NCBI GenBank assembly: GCA_027066965.1
Contig: JAMOMT010000108.1
Location: forward strand, 1 to 10,406
DNA: 10,406 nucleotides
Source of the DNA: Archaeoglobaceae archaeon
Lineage (GTDB): Archaea; Halobacteriota; Archaeoglobi; Archaeoglobales; Archaeoglobaceae
Direction: 5' to 3'
The translations under genes and the position numbers were made by a program. A model generated the notes under the pieces. The model was not told where the DNA came from, made no database searches, and saw nothing but the letters and a program-made list of their open reading frames with translations. Within the stretch, counting starts at the first letter, position 1, and every line of letters starts with the position of its first letter. Below are positions 1 to 6,008 of the stretch, piece after piece.

Positions 1-16
1 GCTCCGAGAACTCCAT
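1..16 (-). CDS. Start of next gene, probably ABC-2 permease (partial)
   Basis: On the minus strand an ATG at 16-14 shares its A with the TGA stop of the ABC ATPase gene (TGATG overlap). A GGGTG Shine-Dalgarno-like sequence lies just before it, inside the end of the ATPase gene. Only the first five codons (M-E-F-S-E) are in the window, so the sequence itself cannot identify the product. The inference that it is the membrane subunit rests on CcmA/NatA-type ATPase genes usually being followed directly by an overlapping ABC-2 permease gene. The overlap also suggests translational coupling. Confidence 0.5.
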
Positions 17-750
17 CACAGCACCCTCAGAACCTCGTCTATCTCTTCCATCTGTCCTGTTAACTTCAGAAATATCTCCTCCAGACCTCCGTCGGCAAGA
101 GCTATCTCTCTCAGCTCGTCTATCGTTCCCTCTGCAACTATCCTTCCACCGCTGATGACAGCAATCCTGTCACAGAGCTTTTCAGCTATCTCCATTATGT
201 GGGTTGAAAACAGCACAGCCCCTCCATTCTCCACGTGCCTTGCCATTATCTCCTTCAGAATTCTCGAGGACTTCGCGTCGAGCCCGTTCAGGGGCTCATC
301 CAGTATCAGGAGAGGAGGGGAGTGCAGCAGAGCGGCGATGATAGATACCTTCTGCTTCGTTCCCATGGAAAGGGATGCGATGGGCGTTTCGAAGTAATTC
401 GTGATCCCGAAAGCTCTAACAAGCTTTTCCAGCCTGTCGTTAACGTTTTTGATCCTTCTGATGGACGCTATAAACTCGAAGAACTCCTTGGGTGTTAGGG
501 ATTCGAGGAGCATGAACTCCTCCGGTACGTAGCCAATACTGTTTTTGGCCCTGACATCTATTTCTCTGTCGAACAGCCTTGTCTCACCCTCGAACGGCAC
601 GAGTCCAACTATCGCCTTGATCGTGGAGCTCTTTCCAGCCCCGTTCGGGCCGAGAAGGCCGAATATCTCTCCCTCTTTGACCTGAAAGCTTATCGAGCTG
701 ACCGCAACTTTATCACCGTACCTGACTGTCAGGTCATTCACCCTCAGCAT
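16..750 (-). CDS. ABC-2 type transporter ATP-binding protein (CcmA/NatA-like)
   Basis: This is a 244-residue single-domain ABC ATPase that would energise a membrane partner from the cytoplasmic face. Visible motifs in order are Walker A GPNGAGKSS (34-42), the Q-loop region GYVPEE (73-78), signature LSMGTKQ (127-133), Walker B LLILDEP (147-153) with catalytic Glu152, D-loop NGLD (155-158) and switch His184. In the Q-loop, Glu replaces the usual Gln, a variant I associate with the CcmA/NatA drug, lipid or sodium export group. The C-terminal 40 residues form a short EIFLKLTG-type tail typical of that group. It is not LivG/LivF-like, so it is unlikely to serve the binding protein encoded upstream. 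The ATG at 750 lies about 27 bp from a TATA-like box, fitting a leaderless transcript. The substrate cannot be read from the ATPase. Confidence 0.9.
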   Translation of the reverse strand: MLRVNDLTVRYGDKVAVSSISFQVKEGEIFGLLGPNGAGKSSTIKAIVGLVPFEGETRLFDREIDVRAKNSIGYVPEEFMLLESLTPKEFFEFIASIRRIKNVNDRLEKLVRAFGITNYFETPIASLSMGTKQKVSIIAALLHSPPLLILDEPLNGLDAKSSRILKEIMARHVENGGAVLFSTHIMEIAEKLCDRIAVISGGRIVAEGTIDELREIALADGGLEEIFLKLTGQMEEIDEVLRVL

Positions 751-772
751 TGGTTACCATTTTAAACATCTA

Positions 773-781
773 CATTTAAAT
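773..781 (-). promoter_or_regulatory. TATA box of the ABC ATPase gene
   Basis: The minus strand reads ATTTAAATG, centred about 27 bp before the ATG at 750. In archaea this spacing puts transcription start at or next to the start codon. No convincing Shine-Dalgarno sequence precedes the ATG, which agrees with leaderless translation. The area is A+T-rich, so exact box limits are uncertain. Confidence 0.45.
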
Positions 782-837
782 TTTTTGAATTTTAAATCAG
801 TTTGACTTGGTTGGTATAATTTCAGTGAACCTGGGTA

Positions 838-870
838 GGAAAATGAAAAATAAAAATCTAAATTTTTAAT
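838..870 (-). terminator. Oligo-T terminator after the binding-protein gene
   Basis: Directly after the TAA stop (874-876) the minus strand carries several T runs (AATTTAGATTTTTATTTTTC, then TTTTCC) with no strong hairpin. Archaeal RNA polymerase commonly terminates at such T-rich tracts. It lies between the binding-protein gene and the ATPase gene, which supports treating them as separate transcription units. Confidence 0.4.
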
Positions 871-873
871 CGG

Positions 874-2172
874 TTACCTGACCCACGAAGGTTGCACGTA
901 CTTGCCGGTAGCGACATTCTCCGGCCATATTATGACTATCTTCCCGTTCTGCCACTGGCATATCCAGTTTCTGATGTAGTTGTTGCCCCAGACTGGATCG
1001 TGGTACTTCGTGAACGCAAATTTCCCTCTCACGCACTCGAACGGGTGGGTTCTGTTGATCATCTCCAGGTATTTGACAACCGTGTCGGAGTTGAACGGAT
1101 CTTTCTCGTGGTGCTTGTACGCCTGTTCGACCGCCCACTTGTACATGAAGAGAGCGTCGTACATGTCGTAGGCGGTGTTAGCTTCGGGCATGTCGTGGTA
1201 CTTCTCCTTCCACGCCTTAAGGAACTCCTTAGCTCTCTCGTTTATCGGAATTGGCACAGCCCCTCCAGTAGCTATGAAAACCTCTCCGTTCACCTTCCCG
1301 TTGCTGTTGTTCCACGCGTAGGGCGAGAGGGCTGAGAGGTCATGACCGAGAATCTGAGCGGGAATGTGCATGCTACTCCACTGCTTTACGAGAGGTATCC
1401 CGTCAACGTGTGCCAGCAGAGTGATTATGACGTCAGCTTTCTTGCTCTTCACTTTGTAGAGTATGGTCGAGAAGTCGTTGGTTCCCCTCGGCACCTTTGC
1501 ATCCATGACTATCGTGTAGTTGTTCTTTTCGAGCATGGGCCTAAGGACTCTCATCACGTCATCAGTCCAGAGAGCGTTATCTCTGATTATAGCAACTCTC
1601 CTCCAGTTCTTGTGCAGCTTGCCGTTGAAGTAGTCGTTCAAGGCATCGAATATGTCATATGCAAAAGTCGAGCTGTTGAGCGTTCCACCTCTGAAGAAGT
1701 ACTTGTAGTGCTGGTAGTCTTCTTTAACTCTCTTCGTCAGCTCAGTTGATGCACCATCAGCGAGCCAGACGGTTTTAGTCTGGGCCATGACCTGCTGCAT
1801 CGACATAGAAACTCCGCTCGCAAAACCACCGATGATGATCTTACACCCGTCGTCCACGAGCCTCCTGAACTCGGAAGTTGCGGTGTTCTGGTTCATCTTG
1901 GTATCTCCCACTTCAACCACAACTTTCCTGCCGAGAATTCCTCCCTGCTCGTTTATCTGCTGGGCTGCGAGCATTACAGCTTCCTTCTCAGCCTTTCCGA
2001 ACGGTAGTTCCATAGGTCCTATTACTCCGACCTTTATGACCTTTTGAGTGTTCTGAATCTGGACATTTTTTGTAACGTTCTTCTGTGCGTTGTTTGCGTT
2101 CTGTACACAACCCAAAAAACAAGCGGCAACTATCAAAACTATTAGAATGGCAAGCTTCTTCATATTGCTCAT
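874..2172 (-). CDS. LivK-type lipoprotein substrate-binding protein
   Basis: This is a 432-residue extracytoplasmic binding protein of the branched-chain amino acid/aromatic acid (Peripla_BP_6, type I fold) family. The N-terminus is a lipoprotein signal: MSNMKK, a hydrophobic stretch 7-21, then FLGC with Cys22 as the likely lipidated residue, followed by an Asn/Gln-rich tether to about 42. The mature fold starts at IKVGVIGPM (46-54). The segment INEQGGILGRKVVVEVGDT (73-91) and the GGFASG loop (115-120) are family hallmarks. The first ATG is preferred over Met4 because GGTGAT lies about six bases ahead of it. That ATG overlaps the TGA stop of the CoA ligase gene as ATGA, so the two are probably co-transcribed and translationally coupled. 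No LivH, LivM, LivG or LivF gene is in the window. The ligand is probably an aromatic or related carboxylate by context; a branched-chain amino acid remains possible. Confidence 0.88.
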   Translation of the reverse strand: MSNMKKLAILIVLIVAACFLGCVQNANNAQKNVTKNVQIQNTQKVIKVGVIGPMELPFGKAEKEAVMLAAQQINEQGGILGRKVVVEVGDTKMNQNTATSEFRRLVDDGCKIIIGGFASGVSMSMQQVMAQTKTVWLADGASTELTKRVKEDYQHYKYFFRGGTLNSSTFAYDIFDALNDYFNGKLHKNWRRVAIIRDNALWTDDVMRVLRPMLEKNNYTIVMDAKVPRGTNDFSTILYKVKSKKADVIITLLAHVDGIPLVKQWSSMHIPAQILGHDLSALSPYAWNNSNGKVNGEVFIATGGAVPIPINERAKEFLKAWKEKYHDMPEANTAYDMYDALFMYKWAVEQAYKHHEKDPFNSDTVVKYLEMINRTHPFECVRGKFAFTKYHDPVWGNNYIRNWICQWQNGKIVIIWPENVATGKYVQPSWVR

Positions 2173-3431
2173 GCGGCATCACCCACTCTTACAAGCCTTT
2201 TCGCCTTACCTTTCGATCTCTCGATGCTTCCCGGCTTTAACGCGACGAGCTTAGGTTTGAAGCCAAGAAACTCCTTTATGTCCTTCAGAATGGGCGAGAT
2301 TAGCTCTTCTTCCCCTTCGAACTTCACAACTATTCCGTTTCCTACCTCTATTTGGTAGTACTTCACGCCGTGAGAAGCGAGAATGGCCTCAACATCGGCT
2401 GGATAGAACTTAACTCCCTTGTATATCACCATGTCGTCAGTCCTGCCTCTGATCCTCTTTATCGTCATGTGCTCTATCCCGCACTCGCACTCTTCCCTGC
2501 TAATGACCGCACTGACTTCCCCACTCCTATACCTTATCAGCGGCATCGCTTCTCTTGTGAGCGATGTGTAAACTATCTCTCCTTCCTCCCCATCGTCAAC
2601 GACCTCTCCCGTCTCGGGGTCTATCACCTCGACAATGTAGTGGTCCTCCCAGACGTGCAGGCCCTTTCTCTCCCTGCACTCGAAGCCGGTGGTTCCAACT
2701 CCCCCCATCTCCGTCAGCCCGGGTATGTCGTAAGCTCTAGCTCCAAAGCTCTCCTCTATGTGCTTCCTCATCTCCTCCGTCCACGGTTCAGCTCCGAGCA
2801 GGAGCTTCGAGATTGGTAGCTCTCTGAGATCAACCCCCATCTCCTCAGCAACTTCAGCTATCCTGAGTGGGTAGCTTGCAGTAGCGCATAGAACTGTGGT
2901 ACCAAAGTCCTTCATGAACTTGATCTGGTTCCTCGTGTTTCCAGCTCCCAGTGGTATCACGAAGGCATCTATTGCATCGGCTGCGAAGTGGAAGCCGAAA
3001 CCTCCGTTCCACAGCCCAAAAGCTGGAGTAATCTGAATGACATCCTTTGATGTTATCCCCGCGATGTAGAAGGCTCTAAGCATGAGCTCCTTCCACCTCT
3101 CTACATCTCCTCTTGTGTACGGGATTATGACTGGCTGGCCTGTTGTACCTCCACTCATCTGGACTCTGACGATTTCATCCTTTGAAACGCAGCACATTCC
3201 GAGCGGGTAGTTTTCTCTGAGTTCTTGTTTGACAGTCAGAGGTAGTTTCTGTAGGTCTTCGACACTCTTTATCTTGTCAACGTCAACTCCGCTTTCCTTG
3301 AACTTCCTGCGGTAAAAAGGACTCTTCCAGAAAGCATACTTTACTACGGCTCTCAATTTTCTATCTCTGACCTCTTCTATCTCTTTCCTTGTCATGTGAA
3401 CTCCTTTCTTTGCAGCCTCGATGAGCGACAT
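2169..3431 (-). CDS. paaK: PaaK-type phenylacetate/aromatic acid-CoA ligase
   Basis: This is a 420-residue adenylate-forming enzyme of the phenylacetate-CoA ligase family (usual length about 430), cytoplasmic. It would activate a carboxylic acid to its acyl-AMP and then to the CoA thioester. Motifs seen: ATP-binding P-loop SGGTTGQP (93-100), the GLTEMGG segment (238-244) that contacts adenine/AMP, PLIRYRSGE (297-305), a short CECG (315-318) like the paired cysteines of PaaK proteins, the hinge GRTDDM (329-334), and C-terminal SKGKAKR (406-412) with Lys409 the likely catalytic lysine. The ATG at 3431 is preferred over Met13 because GGTGAT lies four bases ahead of it. Archaeoglobales carry many PaaK paralogues acting on different acids, so phenylacetate is only one candidate. 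The coupled binding-protein gene suggests that uptake and activation of the same acid are linked. Confidence 0.85.
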   Translation of the reverse strand: MSLIEAAKKGVHMTRKEIEEVRDRKLRAVVKYAFWKSPFYRRKFKESGVDVDKIKSVEDLQKLPLTVKQELRENYPLGMCCVSKDEIVRVQMSGGTTGQPVIIPYTRGDVERWKELMLRAFYIAGITSKDVIQITPAFGLWNGGFGFHFAADAIDAFVIPLGAGNTRNQIKFMKDFGTTVLCATASYPLRIAEVAEEMGVDLRELPISKLLLGAEPWTEEMRKHIEESFGARAYDIPGLTEMGGVGTTGFECRERKGLHVWEDHYIVEVIDPETGEVVDDGEEGEIVYTSLTREAMPLIRYRSGEVSAVISREECECGIEHMTIKRIRGRTDDMVIYKGVKFYPADVEAILASHGVKYYQIEVGNGIVVKFEGEEELISPILKDIKEFLGFKPKLVALKPGSIERSKGKAKRLVRVGDAA

Positions 3432-3435
3432 TCAA

Positions 3436-3452
3436 TCACCCGGTACGGGTGA
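3436..3452. promoter_or_regulatory. Palindrome TCACCC-N5-GGGTGA at the ligase start
   Basis: The sequence TCACCCGGTACGGGTGA has two perfect 6-bp inverted arms around a 5-bp centre. It lies between the TATA box and the start codon of the ligase gene. One arm contains the minus-strand GGTGA Shine-Dalgarno site, and the predicted transcription start (about 3440) falls inside it. It could be an operator for a dimeric repressor. If the transcript starts further upstream, it could also form a hairpin hiding the ribosome site. Confidence 0.4.
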
Positions 3453-3460
3453 GTTTCCGG

Positions 3461-3470
3461 AATATTTAAA
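3461..3470 (-). promoter_or_regulatory. TATA box of the ligase/binding-protein operon
   Basis: The minus strand reads TTTAAATATT, centred about 35 bp before the ATG at 3431. Transcription would start near 3440, giving a leader of roughly nine bases that still includes the GGTGAT ribosome site. Confidence 0.5.
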
Positions 3471-3717
3471 CCTTGCCCATATTACAGGATCTTTCTTGCT
3501 AAACAGGATTAAACTTAAATTTCTGAAAACATTCCTGCTTTACGGGAATTCACAATTTAATACTTAAGAAAAATATCTGCCAATATTATTGACATATAGA
3601 ATATTCAACTAAATTATTTTTTGGTTAAATAATACTGGTAAAACAGCCCAGCAGCCCTTGGAGAGTGCTTACATGAGGAGTAAATCTGTACTCTGTAAAG
3701 AACTGCAATTGCGGAAA

Positions 3718-3735
3718 AGTTATTAACAACGTTGT
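3718..3735 (+). promoter_or_regulatory. Probable ClC promoter with adjacent palindrome
   Basis: AGTTATTAA (3718-3726) is a TATA-like box centred about 26 bp ahead of the ClC ATG at 3748, and no clear Shine-Dalgarno site precedes that ATG. The perfect 10-bp palindrome ACAACGTTGT (3726-3735) directly follows and would sit between TATA box and transcription start, where a repressor could act. Both elements are weak on their own. Confidence 0.3.
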
Positions 3736-3747
3736 GGAAATTAAACC

Positions 3748-5547
3748 ATGCTCAGCAGGGTCTACCTGAAAACGAGAGTTCTTACAATTACGATCATATC
3801 AGCGTTAGTAGGCCTTGCTACAGGTATAATGGCATTCTTTCTCGCAGCAGCGATAGAACTCGGCAGCAAGCTCTTTCTTTCAGGTTTGGATAGCTACGTA
3901 GCACCCCACTCATTTGGAGAGGTGGAAATTTTTCACTTCCACTTTCACCTTGGCATTCTTCCCCTCTTTATAATCCCCACAATTGGTGGTTTGCTGTGTG
4001 GGATCGTTGGCTACTTTCTCGCTCCAGAAACGCTTGGAGGTGGCTCTGGTCAAGCTGTAAAGGCGTTCCACCACTTGAAGGAGAGGATAGCGACAAAGGT
4101 ACCATTCGTTAAGGTGATAGTTACCGGACTTACAATAGGAAGCGGAGGCAGCGGTGGGAGAGAAGGGCCAATCATGCAGATTGGAGCTGGAATGGGATCG
4201 ATAATAGGTGGAAGGCTTAAGATAAGCGAGAAGGACAAGAAGATTCTGATCGCGAGTGGAATAGGGGCGGGAATGAGTGCAGTTTTCATGGCACCCCTCG
4301 GCGGTGCTATATTCGGTATTGAGGTTCTCTACAAGAGAGATTACGAGGTCGAAGCGATAATCCCCGCAGTTATTGCATCCATCGTTTCTTTTGCCGTTTT
4401 CACGTCCATACTCGATTACTTCGCTGGAATGCCCTTTGGAGAGCTTAGAATATTTTCAACACCCCCTGTAGTTATACGCTCTCCCTTTGAACTCCTCACG
4501 TACTTGATGCTCGGGATAGCGTGTGGTATTCTCAGCCTTTTCTACATCTTCACATACAAGGCCGTTAGAAAGTTCTTCAAGAGCTTGCCAGTACATACTG
4601 CTATAAGACCGGCGATTGGAGGACTGATAGTTGGCTTGATTGGCTGGAAGTTTCCTTACATCCTCGGAACGGGTTACGGATACGCTGAGAAGGCTCTGCA
4701 TGGGGCCTATCCAATAGCGGCTCTACTGTTCGCAATAGCGATAGTAAAGATAATATCTACCACCGTTACCGTTGGCAGCGGAGGAAGTGGCGGTCTCTTC
4801 GCTCCGGCAGTGGTTATAGGGTGCATGTTTGGGGGGGCAATAGGTTACGTATTACATAACTTCTTTCCTGGGCTGGTTGGAAGTCCTGTGGGCTACATGC
4901 TCGTTGGCATGGCTGCCATGCTTGCAGGAGCCTTCAAAACACCTCTTGCTGGAATAATTATGGTTCTCGAGATGACCGGGAGTTACAACCTCCTTCCAGC
5001 TCTCGCTATAGCTGCTATAGTCTCTTACGCGATAACGGGGGACTATACTCTTTGTGAAGCTCAGTACGACACTAGGGTAGAGAGCCCCGTTCACAGTAGG
5101 GAAATGTCCATAGACATACTCAAGCAGATAAAGGTCGAGGAGGCGATGGTACCCAAGGACAAGCTGATAATAGTCAGCCCGGAGACGACAGTTATGGAGA
5201 TTCTGAAGCTCATAGAGAAGTACGGTCACATAGGCTTCCCAGTCGTGGAAAAGGGAGAGCTTGTCGGAATAGTGACGTTCGAGGACGCTGAAAGGGTGCC
5301 TCCAGAGCTCAGGGAGATAACGAAAGTTAGGGATGTGATGTCACGTCACCTGATAGTGACTTACCCGGACGAGAGTTTGAGCGATGCCCTGATAAAGCTC
5401 GCAACTTACGGGGTTGGAAGACTGCCCGTCGTGAGGAGAGACAACCCGAAAATCCTGCTCGGCATGATCAACAGGCCGGCGATAATAAGGGCCTACGCAA
5501 GGTACACGATGGAGCTTGCAGAAGAAGGAAGGAGGGAACTTCTCTAA
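3748..5547 (+). CDS. ClC-family chloride channel/transporter with CBS pair
   Basis: This 599-residue membrane protein has a ClC anion-transport core (about 10-435) followed by two cytoplasmic CBS domains (about 463-515 and 526-580), which in this family often bind adenine nucleotides. Anion-site motifs are GGGSGQ (97-102) with Ser100, GREGP (137-141) with gating Glu139, GSGGSGGLFAP (343-353), and Tyr413 in EMTGSYN, matching the central Tyr of E. coli ClC. At the internal proton site the protein reads FGIEVLYK, so Val193 stands where exchangers have the second Glu. Val here is typical of ClC channels, so passive chloride conductance is likelier than 2Cl-/H+ exchange. The loop after the first membrane helix has a His-X-His-X-His run (63-67), probably extracellular. 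The gene stands alone on the plus strand, and the CBS pair suggests control by cellular energy state. Confidence 0.92.
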   Translation: MLSRVYLKTRVLTITIISALVGLATGIMAFFLAAAIELGSKLFLSGLDSYVAPHSFGEVEIFHFHFHLGILPLFIIPTIGGLLCGIVGYFLAPETLGGGSGQAVKAFHHLKERIATKVPFVKVIVTGLTIGSGGSGGREGPIMQIGAGMGSIIGGRLKISEKDKKILIASGIGAGMSAVFMAPLGGAIFGIEVLYKRDYEVEAIIPAVIASIVSFAVFTSILDYFAGMPFGELRIFSTPPVVIRSPFELLTYLMLGIACGILSLFYIFTYKAVRKFFKSLPVHTAIRPAIGGLIVGLIGWKFPYILGTGYGYAEKALHGAYPIAALLFAIAIVKIISTTVTVGSGGSGGLFAPAVVIGCMFGGAIGYVLHNFFPGLVGSPVGYMLVGMAAMLAGAFKTPLAGIIMVLEMTGSYNLLPALAIAAIVSYAITGDYTLCEAQYDTRVESPVHSREMSIDILKQIKVEEAMVPKDKLIIVSPETTVMEILKLIEKYGHIGFPVVEKGELVGIVTFEDAERVPPELREITKVRDVMSRHLIVTYPDESLSDALIKLATYGVGRLPVVRRDNPKILLGMINRPAIIRAYARYTMELAEEGRRELL

Positions 5548-5743
5548 CAAACTTCTCTAGGTCGTTGCTCCTGTGCTGAGAGTTAGACACTAGAAGTTAG
5601 AACAACTAAAATGGTTAAAAATCGAGTTTGCAGCCTTATATAGAGTACATGTCACGTGTTATCAGGATGTCATAACAACATAATTATAATAATGTTAAAG
5701 TATTTGAGTTAGGTTTATATTTCCTGTTTTCGACATAAAACGT
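5548..5743. other. A+T-rich gap with two TATA-like boxes
   Basis: No gene is visible between the ClC stop and the small Cys-rich frame. A strong TATA-like CTTATATA occurs near 5635-5642. It is followed by repeated ATGTCA motifs and a GTTAT/ATAAC inverted pair (about 5647-5673), then a second TATA-like box at 5712-5720. The first box could drive an unrecognised short RNA or be an alternative promoter of the small gene. Confidence 0.4.
5712..5720 (+). promoter_or_regulatory. TATA box of the small Cys-rich gene
   Basis: GGTTTATAT is centred about 27 bp before the ATG at 5744. This is the same geometry as the ABC ATPase promoter and fits a leaderless transcript. It is one reason to believe the short frame is, or was, a real gene. 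Confidence 0.45.
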
Positions 5744-5948
5744 ATGATTGGCGAACTCGTGTTCTGTGAAAAGAGGAAGATGCTCAAGATAGCGGATGCT
5801 GAGTGCTGGAACTGCGAGTACAACGTAATAAACGGAGGTGTATGCTACCCCTGGCCCAAAAGTGGTATCAAAGCGTTACTCTGACGGGCCAAGAGTTGAG
5901 AAAAGCGAGTTCTTCTGCTTCGACGATCTGTTTAAATCTTGGATCTGA
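5744..5948 (+). pseudogene. Small Cys-rich protein gene, apparently frameshifted
   Basis: As written, the ATG at 5744 opens a 46-residue frame ending at TGA 5882-5884, with Cys8, Cys21, Cys24 and Cys34 (core ECWNCEY). Skipping one A of the AAAA run at 5858-5861 restores a longer frame. It continues VVSKRYSDGP through SEFFCFDDLFKSWI to TGA 5946-5948, giving 67 residues and a fifth Cys at 58. The continuation is rich in charged and aromatic residues and uses codons like the neighbours (AAG, GAG, TTC, GAC), unlike the short SGIKALL ending. The cysteine spacing suggests a small metal-binding protein, but I do not recognise the family. Possible explanations are a broken gene, a sequencing error in the A run, programmed frameshifting, or a genuine 46-residue protein. 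The third frame is also open here (about 33 codons, Ser-rich), which weakens the argument. A TATA box lies 27 bp upstream. Confidence 0.5.
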
Positions 5949-5963
5949 CGTCTACGATAACTG

Positions 5964-5991
5964 AAATTGTAAAATTTAATTTTAAATTTGT
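5964..5991. terminator. A/T-rich tract between convergent genes
   Basis: Near-symmetrical runs of A and T (AAAATTTAATTTTAAATTTG) lie between the end of the small Cys-rich frame and the polB stop at 6009. T-rich tracts exist on both strands, so it could end transcription of both convergent units. No G+C-rich stem is present, and the call rests on composition and position. Confidence 0.3.
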
Positions 5992-6008
5992 TCGACGCTC
6001 AATGTGAC

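Larger units (their letters stand above)
3432..3747. other. Divergent intergenic region between ligase and ClC genes
   Basis: These 316 bases separate two divergently transcribed genes and are markedly A+T-rich, apart from a short G+C-richer block near 3638-3662. They hold the ligase promoter and palindrome at the left, a probable ClC promoter at the right, and an extra TATA-like GTTAAATAA near 3622-3631 with no convincing reading frame after it. I see no tRNA, structured RNA or mobile element. Confidence 0.6.

Noticed and set aside
16..750. Reading the ABC ATPase as LivG or LivF, the partner of the LivK-type protein
   Set aside because: Its motifs (PEE in the Q-loop, short tail, overlapping downstream gene) fit the CcmA/NatA export group, and a T-rich terminator separates it from the binding-protein gene.
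892..1335. 147-codon open frame on the plus strand
   Set aside because: It lies wholly antisense to the LivK-type gene, has no recognisable domain, and follows the codon pattern of the real gene read backwards.
3673..3726. 17-codon ATG frame between the ligase and ClC genes
   Set aside because: Too short, with no ribosome site or well-placed TATA box, and indistinguishable from chance in A+T-rich DNA.
5537..5559. Direct repeat AACTTCTCTA at the end of the ClC gene
   Set aside because: Only two 10-bp copies, one of them coding; most likely a small local duplication without function.
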